Shown piece after piece: positions 9,184-17,499 of a stretch of DNA of 44,074 nt. Both the position numbers and the translations under genes were made by a program. The first letter of the stretch is position 1; every line of letters starts with the position of its first letter. The stretch spans positions 1-44,074 of the forward strand of contig JAMPXP010000030.1 in the NCBI GenBank assembly GCA_023701135.1, read 5' to 3'. This DNA is from Desulfobacula sp. (lineage in GTDB: Bacteria > Desulfobacterota > Desulfobacteria > Desulfobacterales > Desulfobacteraceae). The notes beneath the pieces are model-generated. The model was given only the letters and a program-made list of their open reading frames with translations. It made no database searches and was not told the origin of the DNA.

Positions 9184-10002
9184 ATGATTCAGATGAATTG
9201 CCCTAAGGGCCACGGTGCCATGGAACAAAAAGAGATAGAAAAAATCATACCTTTTAAAGGAATAGACATCGCTGTTATTGAGGAAGCCTATGTCTGCCCG
9301 GAGTGCGGGCTCTCCGCAGGAACCGTTGAATCGGCCGGTAAGATCCAGCAGGTCATTGCCGAGGCCTACCGGAAAAAGACAGGGTTATTAAGCGGCGGTG
9401 AAATCAAAAAGCTGCGTCAGAATAAGGGAATGACCCAGGAAGATCTTGCGGCTGTGATGGATGTGGGGATCGCCTCCATCAAACGATGGGAAACGGGTGC
9501 CATTCAGTCCCGGTCCATGGACCAGGCACTACGGCGGCATTTATCGGAAGATCCGGTATTTGACAATATCACAGGGAACCGGAAGTTTTCCATCCCCCGC
9601 ATTTTACGGGTGGCGCTGGCGTTTAAGGAAGCCCTCGGCCGGGCCATTCTGAAAGAGAATGACCGGATGCTGTTTGCTGCCAAATATCTCTGGTATGCCG
9701 ACATTTTTAGCGTAAAGCTGCTGGGCAGAAGCATGACCGGCGCAACCTATGCCCATCTTCCCTATGGGCCGCAACTGAATAACTATAGGGATCTTCTGGA
9801 GGATATTCAAAATGCGGATCCTGAACATGCAGAGCCTTTAAGCGCAGAAGAGCTTGATATTATAAGAAGAATATCAAAGACTTTTCCTGAAGACCGGATG
9901 ATTTTTGATGCCGCCCACAAAGAACTGGCCTGGAAAGAGACTTCGAGCGGTGATTTAATTCGTTATGACTGGGCAGACCGGCTTGTTGCTCGGCTGAAAT
10001 AG
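9184..10002 (+). CDS. MqsA-type zinc-finger/XRE regulator with SocA (Panacea) C-terminal domain, probable antitoxin
   Basis: The 272-residue protein has three parts. An N-terminal MqsA-like zinc ribbon uses C6, H10 (in place of the usual second Cys), C38 and C41. An XRE helix-turn-helix spans roughly residues 75-127 (EIKKLRQNKGMTQEDLA, then SIKRWETG). The SocA/DUF4065 (Panacea) domain spans about 145-272, with the signature AAKYLWYAD, TGATYAHLPYGPQ and a DIIRRI helix. Panacea-domain proteins are known as promiscuous antitoxins that neutralise unrelated toxins. Here the partner would be the small gene just upstream, whose stop overlaps this gene's ribosome site AAGGAGGT (9173-9180). It is the last gene before the truncated 5S copy. 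Confidence 0.87.
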   Translation: MIQMNCPKGHGAMEQKEIEKIIPFKGIDIAVIEEAYVCPECGLSAGTVESAGKIQQVIAEAYRKKTGLLSGGEIKKLRQNKGMTQEDLAAVMDVGIASIKRWETGAIQSRSMDQALRRHLSEDPVFDNITGNRKFSIPRILRVALAFKEALGRAILKENDRMLFAAKYLWYADIFSVKLLGRSMTGATYAHLPYGPQLNNYRDLLEDIQNADPEHAEPLSAEELDIIRRISKTFPEDRMIFDAAHKELAWKETSSGDLIRYDWADRLVARLK

Positions 10003-10102
10003 CCAAAATTTTGAGTTCCTCTTTTATGTTCAGAAATTAAAGCAGTCCGTGAGCCGGGTTACCTGATTTTATGGTTTGGCGTCGTGAGACAGTTTGGTCC
10101 CT

Positions 10103-10183
10103 CACGGAAGTTAAGCTCTTTAGCGTCGATGGTACTGCATGGGTGACTGTGTGGGAGAGTAGATCGCTGCCGGATTATCCTTT
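10103..10183 (+). pseudogene. Truncated 5S rRNA copy (right 81-bp direct repeat)
   Basis: Identical to 294-374: the last 74 nt of 5S rRNA plus 7 nt of flank. The 5' 46 nt of the gene are missing and are replaced by unrelated sequence, so helix I cannot form and this is not a working 5S gene. A second, different terminator follows at 10206. This suggests the right side was once the end of an rRNA operon. Confidence 0.9.
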
Positions 10184-10205
10184 GACTGGCGATACTCAGG
10201 TTCAT

Positions 10206-10242
10206 GATAGCCTTTCCTGCAACGGAAAGGCTATCCTTTTTC
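10206..10242 (+). terminator. Rho-independent terminator behind the truncated 5S copy
   Basis: A perfect 12-bp stem, gatagcctttcc (10206-10217) with ggaaaggctatc (10224-10235), has a six-base loop and is followed by a T-run (10237-10241). It lies 22 bp after the 5S remnant, the position expected of an rRNA-operon terminator. It may be the original one of the host operon. Confidence 0.9.
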
Positions 10243-10261
10243 TTAATAGGGTATTAAATTG

Positions 10262-10290
10262 TTGCATTGTTGAGGCATTGCTTTTATCAT
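10262..10290 (+). promoter_or_regulatory. Candidate promoter of the nitrosative-stress cluster
   Basis: TTGCAT (10262-10267), a 17-nt spacer and TATCAT (10285-10290) form a fair sigma-70-type pair. Within the spacer lies TTGAGGCATT (10270-10279), which also occurs upstream of hcp at 11791-11800. A regulator responding to nitric oxide could bind here, but no regulator gene is nearby. Confidence 0.45.
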
Positions 10291-10333
10291 GGTATGAAAA
10301 GCCAATATGGCACTCAATTGAAGGAGGTACAAC

Positions 10334-10936
10334 ATGGCAAAGGTTCTTGTCCTTTACTACAGCATGTACGGCCACGTAGAGACCATGGCGAAAGCCGTGG
10401 CTAAAGGCGCGAGCAGCGTCGAAGGGATGAATGTCACCATCAAACGAGTACCCGATCTGATGACGGAAGACGCGGCCCGAAAAGCCGGCGCCAAGCTGGA
10501 CCAGGAGGCGCCAATCGCTACGGTGAACGAGCTACCGGACTATGACGCCGTCATTTTCGGCACGCCGACACGTTTCGGCAATATGTGCGCCCAGATGCGC
10601 AATTTTCTGGATCAGACCGGCGGATTATGGGCTGCAGGAAAATTGGTCGGCAAGGTGGGCAGCGTGTTCACGTCCACGGGCACACAGCATGGCGGGCAGG
10701 AAACCACCATCACCTCGTTTCACAACACGCTTTTACATCACGGCATGATTATCGTAGGGGTTCCGTATTCCTGCCGGGAACTCACGAACATGAGTGAAAT
10801 CACGGGCGGATCACCCTATGGGGCGGGTACTCTTGCCGACAGCGACGGCAGTCGCCAACCGTCCGAGAACGAAATAAAAATAGCTCATTTCCAAGGCGCT
10901 CATGTTGCGGAAGTGACCCGGAAGCAATCCGCCTAA
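10334..10936 (+). CDS. wrbA: NAD(P)H:quinone oxidoreductase, WrbA type
   Basis: A cytoplasmic flavodoxin-fold enzyme that reduces quinones by two electrons using FMN and NAD(P)H. The FMN phosphate loop [12 protein letters not shown] is near residues 7-18, [20 protein letters not shown] near 76-95 is the WrbA signature, and [12 protein letters not shown] near 115-126 is the second conserved loop. At 200 residues it is full length. The start has GGAGG seven to eight bases upstream. It is the first gene after the rRNA junction and precedes three nitric-oxide-response genes, so a role in handling quinone or nitrosative stress fits, although co-transcription across the 110-bp gap to the next gene is not shown. 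Confidence 0.93.
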   Translation: MAKVLVLYYSMYGHVETMAKAVAKGASSVEGMNVTIKRVPDLMTEDAARKAGAKLDQEAPIATVNELPDYDAVIFGTPTRFGNMCAQMRNFLDQTGGLWAAGKLVGKVGSVFTSTGTQHGGQETTITSFHNTLLHHGMIIVGVPYSCRELTNMSEITGGSPYGAGTLADSDGSRQPSENEIKIAHFQGAHVAEVTRKQSA

Positions 10937-11046
10937 AAACAGCATCAACTCCAGTAGCAACCATTGCAGTTCCTTCGGCGCTCTATCTCCTCGGTTTTGA
11001 AAATAAAATAGCCGGTATATATAAAAATTTAAGAACAGGAGCTATC

Positions 11047-11769
11047 ATGGCCCAATCAAAAAACCCACAAAAAAAGATAGGTGAGATAGTTGCCGAGGAT
11101 TACCGGACTGCAACGGTTTTTGAGAAATACGGGATAGACTTCTGTTGTGGTGGCCAGGTGACCCTTGCCAAAGCCTGCCAAATTAAAGGTCTTGATTTTG
11201 ACACAGTCCAACAGGAAATCAAGGCAGTTAAGAATGAACCGCTCGAAGGGAGCCGGAATTATGCGGCCTGGAGCTTGTCCTTTCTCGCCGACTATATCGT
11301 TAACACTCACCATGCTTACCTTAATGAGGAAATGGGACCAATCGCTTCATACGTCCATAAAATAGTTGATGTCCACGGCAAAAACCACCCGGAGCTGATC
11401 AAGATCGCAACGATTTTTGACAAAATAATATCGGATATGAAGGGACATCTCCGTGAAGAAGAGGAGCTTCTTTTTCCGGCGATCAAGCGGGTAGAGACCG
11501 ATAAAAAGAACGGATCACCATTTGCGCCGATGGATGGTGAGGTGATCAAAGCTTCTCTTGAGAAACTTTACCACGAACACGAAGAAATCGGTGATGCCGT
11601 TCATGAGATCCGCCGTCTTACCAATGATTATGCAATACCTGTGGATGCCTGTAATACGTTTACACTTACCTACAGAAAACTCAAAGTGTTCGAGGATGAC
11701 CTGCACAGGCATGTTCACCTCGAAAACAACATCCTATTTTTAAAAGCGGACCAAATCTTAAACGATTAA
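11047..11769 (+). CDS. ric: Iron-sulfur cluster repair di-iron protein (RIC/ScdA/YtfE family)
   Basis: A di-iron hemerythrin-type protein that helps restore iron-sulfur clusters damaged by nitric oxide or oxidants. The N-terminal ScdA_N domain (about 1-65) carries the paired cysteines C33 and C34 in GIDFCCGG. The hemerythrin domain (about 80-235) supplies histidines and glutamates in NTHHAYL, HGKNHPEL, GHLREEEELLFP, YHEHEEIG and HRHVHLENNILF. At 240 residues it is typical. The start follows an AGGAG-type site. It sits between wrbA and hcp with gaps of about 110 bp on both sides, in a cluster devoted to nitric oxide defence. Confidence 0.94.
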   Translation: MAQSKNPQKKIGEIVAEDYRTATVFEKYGIDFCCGGQVTLAKACQIKGLDFDTVQQEIKAVKNEPLEGSRNYAAWSLSFLADYIVNTHHAYLNEEMGPIASYVHKIVDVHGKNHPELIKIATIFDKIISDMKGHLREEEELLFPAIKRVETDKKNGSPFAPMDGEVIKASLEKLYHEHEEIGDAVHEIRRLTNDYAIPVDACNTFTLTYRKLKVFEDDLHRHVHLENNILFLKADQILND

Positions 11770-11770
11770 T

Positions 11771-11805
11771 GCGGAGCATTCGCCCCCTTATTGAGGCATT
11801 ATAAA
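11771..11805 (+). promoter_or_regulatory. Candidate regulatory element upstream of hcp
   Basis: TTGAGGCATT (11791-11800) repeats the decamer in the wrbA promoter spacer and runs straight into TATAAA (11800-11805), a possible -10. A second GCATT lies at 11776-11780. The norZ upstream region has a related GCATTAT string at 13520-13526. The shared pattern suggests one regulator, perhaps NsrR-like, but the match to known NsrR half-sites is only partial. Confidence 0.35.
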
Positions 11806-11887
11806 TTGTATTTTTTATGATTTTAGGGGGTTACTGTTTCAGAAGGTTGATTTTACCAATCCATATAAAAAAAAGGGAGGGCAAAAC

Positions 11888-13516
11888 ATGTTTTGTTATC
11901 AATGTGAACAAACGTTTAAAGGAACCGGATGCACGGTTCAAGGGGTTTGCGGTAAACAGCCGGATGTTGCTGCATTACAGGATCTTTTAATATATGCGCT
12001 CATGGGATTGTCCCAGGTCGCACTGGATGCCCGGAAAAAAAAGATCATTGAAGAAAGGATTGGTGTTTTTACGGTTCAAGCGGCTTTCTCAACATTAACA
12101 AATGTTGAATTTGACCCGGATAGAATTTTTAAATTGATTAATGAAGCCGTTTCCTTGCGTGAAGCGTTAAAAGTAAGAATCAAGGACAGCGGCGGAACGG
12201 TTGATTATCCGGAAGGCGCCGCCACCCTCATCCCGGGTACTAACCTGGATGAGATGGTTAAGCAGGGGGAATCGGTCGGCATCAAAACATACCCGGCAGA
12301 TAATCCTGATATTCTTTCATTAAAGCATACCGTTCTTTACGGCATTAAAGGCGTGAGTGCATATGCGGACCATGCTTATATTTTAGGCAAGCAGGACGAC
12401 GGCGTGTTTGCATATGTTCATGAAGGACTTGCCGCCATTCAAAGAACCGATTTAAGTCTTGAAGATTGGTTGGGTCTGACACTTAAATGTGGCGAAACAG
12501 CTTTAAAAACAATGGAACTGCTGGATGCCGGAAATACGGAAACATATGGGCATCCGGTCCCGACAAAGGTTCCCCTCGGATATAAAAAAGGCAAAGCCAT
12601 CCTTGTCTCAGGGCACGATTTAAAAGACCTTGAAGCGCTCTTAAAGCAAACGGATGGCAAAGGCATCAATATTTACACCCATGGAGAAATGCTGTCTACC
12701 CATGGATATCCCGGATTAAAGAAATATAAGCATTTTTATGGTCAGTTTGGAACTGCCTGGCAAAAACAGATCAAAGAGTTTGCAGAATTTCCAGGCGCAA
12801 TACTCATGACCACCAACTGTATTCAAAGACCGCAAAAATCCTATCAGGACAATTTATTTACATCCGGAATGGTTGGTTGGCCCGGTATTCCACATATTTC
12901 TGATTTAAATTTCAAACCGGTGATTGATCGGGCGTTGTCCCTTCCCGGATTTACAGAAGACAAAGTCACAGGCGAGGCAACGGTTGGGTTTGCAAGAAAT
13001 GCAGTGCTCAATGTGGCCGACAAGGTTATCGCGGCTGTAAAATCTAAAGCGATTCGGCATTTCTTTCTGGTTGCCGGCTGTGATGGTGCAAAACCAGGTA
13101 GAAACTATTATACCGAGTTTGTTGAAAAGGTACCCAAAGATTGCGTGGTGCTTACCTGTGCGTGTGGAAAATACAGATTTTTTGATAAAGATCTGGGTGA
13201 TATCGGCGGGATACCACGGCTGCTGGATGCGGGACAATGCAATGATTCCTATTCATCCATTCAGATTGCAGCAGCGCTTGCCAAAGAATTTAATGTCAGT
13301 GTAAATGAATTGCCGTTGTCATTGATTATTTCCTGGTATGAGCAAAAAGCGGTTTGCGTGCTTTTGGCACTGCTTCATCTGGGAATCAAAGATATCCGTT
13401 TAGGACCCTCTTTACCCGCTTTCTTGACCCCTAACATTTTAAACACACTTGTAAAACTGTTTGATATTAAACCGATCTCAACACCGGATGAAGATATCAA
13501 AGCCATCTTAAACTGA
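11888..13516 (+). CDS. hcp: Hybrid cluster protein (hydroxylamine/nitric oxide reductase)
   Basis: Hcp carries a cubane [4Fe-4S] and a hybrid 4Fe-2S-2O cluster. It reduces nitric oxide or hydroxylamine in the cytoplasm of anaerobes. The N-terminal cysteines C3, C6, C15 and C21 (C-x2-C-x8-C-x5-C) are the pattern of class I proteins from strict anaerobes. The hybrid-cluster region is seen in FLVAGCDGAKPGRNYYTEF and LTCACGKYRFF, then GQCNDSYS. At 542 residues it is full length. A GGGAGG site precedes the ATG. It lies 43 bp before the nitric oxide reductase, so these two are probably one transcript. Confidence 0.96.
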   Translation: MFCYQCEQTFKGTGCTVQGVCGKQPDVAALQDLLIYALMGLSQVALDARKKKIIEERIGVFTVQAAFSTLTNVEFDPDRIFKLINEAVSLREALKVRIKDSGGTVDYPEGAATLIPGTNLDEMVKQGESVGIKTYPADNPDILSLKHTVLYGIKGVSAYADHAYILGKQDDGVFAYVHEGLAAIQRTDLSLEDWLGLTLKCGETALKTMELLDAGNTETYGHPVPTKVPLGYKKGKAILVSGHDLKDLEALLKQTDGKGINIYTHGEMLSTHGYPGLKKYKHFYGQFGTAWQKQIKEFAEFPGAILMTTNCIQRPQKSYQDNLFTSGMVGWPGIPHISDLNFKPVIDRALSLPGFTEDKVTGEATVGFARNAVLNVADKVIAAVKSKAIRHFFLVAGCDGAKPGRNYYTEFVEKVPKDCVVLTCACGKYRFFDKDLGDIGGIPRLLDAGQCNDSYSSIQIAAALAKEFNVSVNELPLSLIISWYEQKAVCVLLALLHLGIKDIRLGPSLPAFLTPNILNTLVKLFDIKPISTPDEDIKAILN

Positions 13517-13559
13517 ACCGCATTATGTAATTTGATTTCAAATACTGGGAGGTTTAATT

Positions 13560-15806
13560 ATGCTGAGTAATAAAGCGAGAGCCGTCCTATTGTTTTTCCT
13601 CATCCTTGCCTTTGGCGGTTTGATTTTCGGCGGATATGTCATCAACAGATCAAAGCCGCCTATTCCGGTGAAGATTGTCTCGTCTGCCGGTGACTCCATT
13701 ATGACCCGGGAAGATATCATAAACGGGCAGAATTATTATTTCAGCCGGGGCGGGCAGCATATCGGTACGATATGGGGACATGGCTCCTACCTTGCGCCGG
13801 ATTGGTCGGCTGATTTTCTGCATCGCATGGGACTTTATATTGCAGCGCGTCATCACGGGCGGCCTGTGGAAGCTTCCCGCGGTTTTACACAAAGCGATTT
13901 CAACGCTTTGGACGCTCAGGAACAGGCCCGTTTAAGTGTGCTGGTCAAAGATGAAATCAAGACCAACAGATTTTCCCCCGAAACCGGAGTGTTGGAATTA
14001 ACGCAATTCCAGACGGAAGCCGTTGAAGCGTTGACGGAGTATTATACGCATCTGCTTAAAACCGGCAATGAGCGAATGGGACTGCAGGCCGGAATCGTGC
14101 GCAACAATGAAGAAGGACGTCTGGTATCTGCTTTCTTTTCCTGGCTGGCCTGGGCGGCAGGGACGCTTCGGCCGGATGCGGACTATACGTATACGACCAA
14201 CTGGCCCTATGACCCCCTGGTCGGGAATCAACCCCTTCCGGACTTTTTGATTTGGTCCATTGTCAGTGTGATTATCCTTATCCTGGGCATTGCGGCGGCA
14301 CTGTTCGCCTATCTGCGCTATATCGGCCGGGATGAATATAAAACCGATCTTCTGGTCGATTTTCCGGAACCAAAGCCTACGCCAAGCCAGAAAGCCACCC
14401 TGCTTTATTTTTTGACCGCCGTCGGATTGTTTGTTATCCAGATCGGGGCGGGAGCCGTCACGGCCCATTATACAGTCGAAGGAACCCATTTTTTCGGAAT
14501 CTCCCTGGCCAAGATCCTTCCCTATGCCCTAGTCCGGACCTGGCATCTTCAATTGGCCGTTTTTTTTATTGCCACCTGCTTTCTGGCAGCAGGGTTGTTT
14601 ATCGGTCCTTTTGTCGGTAAAGAGCCCAAAGGGCAGGGATTATGGGTGGTCATCCTTTTCGGCGCCATTGTTGTGGTTGTCCTCGGTTCCTTAAGCGGAA
14701 CCTGGCTCTCCGTAGCGGGTGTTTTCAATGACCAGGGATTTTACCTGGGGCATCAGGGCTATGAGTTCATTGAACTGGGACGGGTCTGGCAATTGATTCT
14801 CATCGCCGGGATGTTGATCTGGCTGGTATTGGTATTCAGATCAATCCGGCCTGCGGTTCACGAAGAAAAAGACAGTGGCGGGTTAACCCATATGCTCCTG
14901 TACAGTTCCATCACCATTCCGCTTTTTTATATGGCCGGGCTATTGTATGGCAAGGGAAGTCACCTGTCCAATGCCGAATACTGGCGGTGGTGGGTCGTTC
15001 ATCTGTGGGTGGAGGGTTTTTTTGAGGTTTTTGCTACGGTTGTGATGGCGTTTTTGCTCTCCCACATCGGCGCGGTCGGCAAAAAATTTGCGCTGACGAC
15101 GATTCATTTTACGGTTTTTCTTTATCTGGGCAGCGGCATTCTGGGCACTTTTCATCATCTTTTCTGGTCAGGGGGACCGGCCTCTATTATTGCACTGGGC
15201 GCCGTGTTTTCCGCATTGGAAATCGTTCCACTCACCCTTTTGGGATTTGAAGTTGTACACAATCTGCGGGTTATCAAATCCGGCGGAAAGGAATACGCCT
15301 ACAAATGGCCGATCTATTTCTTCATTTCTGTGGCCTTCTGGAACCTGGTCGGTGCCGGCATGTTCGGATTCCTGATCAATCCGCCCATTGTTCTTTACTA
15401 TGCCCAGGGGATCAATACGACGCCGCTTCACTCCCATACCGCACTTTTTGGGGTTTACGGCATGCTGGCCATTTCCCTGCTTTTGTTTTCGGTCCGCCAT
15501 ATTGTCTCCCGCGCGTCATGGTCGGATAAAATGTTGAAAATCAGTTTTTGGGGCCTGAATGGCGGCTTGGCGCTCATGGCCGTCTTCAGCCTGATACCAT
15601 CCGGTTTTTATCAGCTTTATTTTGCCGTCAAATATGGGTTGTGGTTTGCCCGCAGCCCGGAAATCACATCCGGGCCTGTGCTTCGCGCCTTTGCCTGGGC
15701 CCGGCTGATCCCGGATGTCATTTTTTCCGTGGGAGCCGTTGTGCTCTTCCTGTTCCTGCTGCGGGCCGTGTGGCTGACGTTTATCAAGAAGGAAATACGA
15801 CCGTGA
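13560..15806 (+). CDS. norZ: Quinol-dependent nitric oxide reductase, single subunit (qNOR)
   Basis: A membrane haem-iron enzyme that reduces two NO to N2O with quinol. The N-terminal extension (one membrane helix, then a periplasmic domain to about residue 215) replaces the separate NorC subunit, as in other qNORs. About a dozen further helices follow. Likely haem and FeB ligands are H329 (RTWHLQ), H481 (VVHLWVEGFFE), H532-H533 (GTFHHLFW), and H624/H626 (LHSHTALFG). At 748 residues it matches the family. GGGAGG precedes the start. It is the last gene of the nitrosative-stress cluster and is closed by a strong terminator at 15987. In an anaerobe without visible denitrification genes here, detoxification is likelier than respiration. 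Confidence 0.95.
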   Translation: MLSNKARAVLLFFLILAFGGLIFGGYVINRSKPPIPVKIVSSAGDSIMTREDIINGQNYYFSRGGQHIGTIWGHGSYLAPDWSADFLHRMGLYIAARHHGRPVEASRGFTQSDFNALDAQEQARLSVLVKDEIKTNRFSPETGVLELTQFQTEAVEALTEYYTHLLKTGNERMGLQAGIVRNNEEGRLVSAFFSWLAWAAGTLRPDADYTYTTNWPYDPLVGNQPLPDFLIWSIVSVIILILGIAAALFAYLRYIGRDEYKTDLLVDFPEPKPTPSQKATLLYFLTAVGLFVIQIGAGAVTAHYTVEGTHFFGISLAKILPYALVRTWHLQLAVFFIATCFLAAGLFIGPFVGKEPKGQGLWVVILFGAIVVVVLGSLSGTWLSVAGVFNDQGFYLGHQGYEFIELGRVWQLILIAGMLIWLVLVFRSIRPAVHEEKDSGGLTHMLLYSSITIPLFYMAGLLYGKGSHLSNAEYWRWWVVHLWVEGFFEVFATVVMAFLLSHIGAVGKKFALTTIHFTVFLYLGSGILGTFHHLFWSGGPASIIALGAVFSALEIVPLTLLGFEVVHNLRVIKSGGKEYAYKWPIYFFISVAFWNLVGAGMFGFLINPPIVLYYAQGINTTPLHSHTALFGVYGMLAISLLLFSVRHIVSRASWSDKMLKISFWGLNGGLALMAVFSLIPSGFYQLYFAVKYGLWFARSPEITSGPVLRAFAWARLIPDVIFSVGAVVLFLFLLRAVWLTFIKKEIRP

Positions 15807-16078
15807 TTTCAAGCGCAACGACGCGCTTTTAAGTGGCGAGTCAGATAAGTCGGTGCCTGAAGTTTAATTTTACACCCATGTGCTTGGAATCTTGAAGCGC
15901 TTTTTGCGCTTGTTCTATATCTGTTTCATCATTGTCATCCGTTCACATTTATCCTTTAAATGTCTTCCCTGCCGGATCATCTCCTTTGCTGCGGTTCCGG
16001 TTGTGGTTGCCTTTGGACGATCACAACCGGAACCGCAGAATTTTTTCAATGATAGGTTTCGAAATCGCTTTTTTGAGG
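15807..16078. other. Intergenic region after norZ, no gene seen
   Basis: Together with the promoter and leader up to 16183, this 377-bp gap holds only a terminator and a promoter. On the minus strand, 15834-15940 can be read as a 33-residue open tail (IEQAQKALQDSKHMG) without a start, perhaps a fragment of a lost gene. I cannot name it. The plus-strand frame at 15880-16113 is hydrophobic low-complexity sequence running through the terminator, and I do not call it. Confidence 0.4.
15987..16047 (+). terminator. Strong rho-independent terminator of the norZ transcript
   Basis: A 19-bp perfect stem (15987-16005 with 16022-16040, core gcggttccggttgtg) has a 16-nt loop and is followed directly by TTTTTT (16041-16046). 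The mirrored A-rich side is weaker, so plus-strand use is favoured. Confidence 0.9.
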
Positions 16079-16106
16079 TTGACATCGGAAAAACCGATGT
16101 GATAAT
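16079..16106 (+). promoter_or_regulatory. Promoter with embedded operator upstream of the CoA-transferase
   Basis: TTGACA (16079-16084), a 16-nt spacer and GATAAT (16101-16106) are close to sigma-70 consensus. The inverted repeat acatcgg (16082-16088) / ccgatgt (16094-16100) has a five-A centre and fills the spacer exactly, so a bound repressor would block RNA polymerase. Transcription would start about 70 bp before the ATG at 16184. The regulator is unknown; the GntR protein 4.5 kb downstream is a candidate. Confidence 0.7.
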
Positions 16107-16183
16107 GAATTAACAATTGATTTAAAAATCTAACGACCGATAGCTAACAACGGGTTGGTCGAAACCAAGGAGTATATTGCGGC

Positions 16184-17494
16184 ATGAAAGACTATACCGA
16201 TGTCTATAACAGCAAGCTCATTTCCATTGATGAAGCGGTTGGCAAAATCAGAAGCAATATGGAGATCGTCGTGTCCCAGGGGTGCGAGCCCCAGGGCTGC
16301 ATGAGCCGGTTTCACACCGTGGCGGACCGGGTTGAAAACGTCAAGGTGTTTTCCGTCCTCACCTTCAGGGGATATGAATTTTTCACCAACCCGGCCATGA
16401 AAGGCCGGTTCGAGCTTTGTTCCTGGTTTCACGGGGGCGGGGCCAGGGCCGGGCTGGCTGCCGGGGCGGGAACGGTTCATTTTGTTCCCAACCTGCTTCA
16501 CAACATTGCCACGGGCCACAACGAAGCCCGGAGAACCGATATTTTCTTTGGCTCCTGCACACCGCCGGACAAGCACGGGTTTGTCTGTTTCGGTCTGGGC
16601 ACCTCCTATGAAAAGGACATCTTTGAAAAGGCGGATATAGTTGTCCTGGAAGTCAGTCCCACCCTTCCCCGTATCTATGGGGATGTGGAAATCCATGTCA
16701 AAGACGTGGATTTTTTTGTGGAAAACCGGATTGATCTGCCGGTCATTCCCAAAAAAATACCGGGAGAGATTGACCTTCAGATCGGCGCCAATATCGCCGC
16801 CCTGGTGGACAATGAATCCACGCTCCAGCTCGGAATCGGAGAAATCCCCAATGCCGTGGCCCATGCGCTGACGGATAAAAAGGACCTGGGCATCCACACG
16901 GAGATGATCACGGACTCCATGATGGACCTCTATGAAATGGGTGTGATCACGAACAAAAAAAAGGCCTTCTGCAAGGATAAATTCATCGCCACCTTTGTAT
17001 TCGGGTCCCAGAGTCTCTACGACTGGGTGGACAACAATGTGGCCATCCAGTTTTTCCGCGGACCCTGGGTCAACCATCCCTCCATTCTGCGGCAGAATTC
17101 GAAAATGGTGTCCATCAACACCTGCATGATGGTGGATTTTTTCGGGCAGGTATACAGTGAAGGCATTTCTTTCCGGCAGTACTCGGGACCGGGCGGGCAG
17201 TTTGATACGGCCCTGGGCGCCCGGCAGGGGTTTGACGGGCTGGGCAAGTCCATCATTGCCTGTCCGTCCACGGCCAAGGACGGCGCCATGTCAACCATTG
17301 TGCCATTTGCGCCCACCGGAACCCCCGTTACCCTTCACCGGGGCGTCACCGATTATGTGGTGACGGAACACGGCGTCGCATGGCTCAGGGGCAAAAGCGT
17401 TCCGGAACGGACCATGGCGCTGATCAACATCGCCCATCCGGATTTCCGGAGCCAGTTGACCGAAGACGCGAAAAAACTGGGATTTCTTTCATAA
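16184..17494 (+). CDS. Acetyl-CoA hydrolase/transferase family CoA-transferase (4-hydroxybutyrate CoA-transferase-like)
   Basis: A cytoplasmic class I CoA-transferase that moves CoA between acyl groups through a glutamyl-thioester. The catalytic glutamate is most likely E240 in the family string HTEMITD. Other signatures are LGIGEIPNAVAHAL just before it, GGQFDTALGARQG near 340 and VVTEHGVAWLRGKS near 390-403. At 436 residues it is full length. AAGGAG lies 11 bases before the start. It is a single-gene unit with its own promoter-operator and a convergent terminator against the methyltransferase operon. Its substrate is not visible. Given the alcohol dehydrogenase and AOR downstream, activating the acid they produce is a reasonable guess. 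A decayed relative of the longer acetyl-CoA hydrolase family lies at 28620. Confidence 0.9.
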   Translation: MKDYTDVYNSKLISIDEAVGKIRSNMEIVVSQGCEPQGCMSRFHTVADRVENVKVFSVLTFRGYEFFTNPAMKGRFELCSWFHGGGARAGLAAGAGTVHFVPNLLHNIATGHNEARRTDIFFGSCTPPDKHGFVCFGLGTSYEKDIFEKADIVVLEVSPTLPRIYGDVEIHVKDVDFFVENRIDLPVIPKKIPGEIDLQIGANIAALVDNESTLQLGIGEIPNAVAHALTDKKDLGIHTEMITDSMMDLYEMGVITNKKKAFCKDKFIATFVFGSQSLYDWVDNNVAIQFFRGPWVNHPSILRQNSKMVSINTCMMVDFFGQVYSEGISFRQYSGPGGQFDTALGARQGFDGLGKSIIACPSTAKDGAMSTIVPFAPTGTPVTLHRGVTDYVVTEHGVAWLRGKSVPERTMALINIAHPDFRSQLTEDAKKLGFLS

Positions 17495-17499
17495 TACGG

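Larger units (their letters stand above)
10003..10333. other. Right island junction and intergenic region
   Basis: This 331-bp stretch has no gene. In order it holds about 100 bp of unique sequence, an inverted repeat cgtgag (10083-10088) / ctcacg (10101-10106) that straddles the start of the truncated 5S copy, the 81-bp repeat (10103-10183), a terminator (10206-10242), and a promoter-like region for the next gene. A frame open across 10071-10379 runs through the rRNA remnant and overlaps wrbA, and is not a gene. Confidence 0.7.

Noticed and set aside
10071-10379. Plus-strand open frame across the truncated 5S copy
   Set aside because: It translates rRNA sequence and a terminator, and overlaps the wrbA start.
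15880-16113. Small hydrophobic open frame after norZ
   Set aside because: It reads straight through a strong terminator stem and a promoter, and has no ribosome site.
16130-17077. Minus-strand open frame (315 codons) opposite the CoA-transferase
   Set aside because: Shadow frame of a well-conserved gene; it matches no family and runs over the promoter region.
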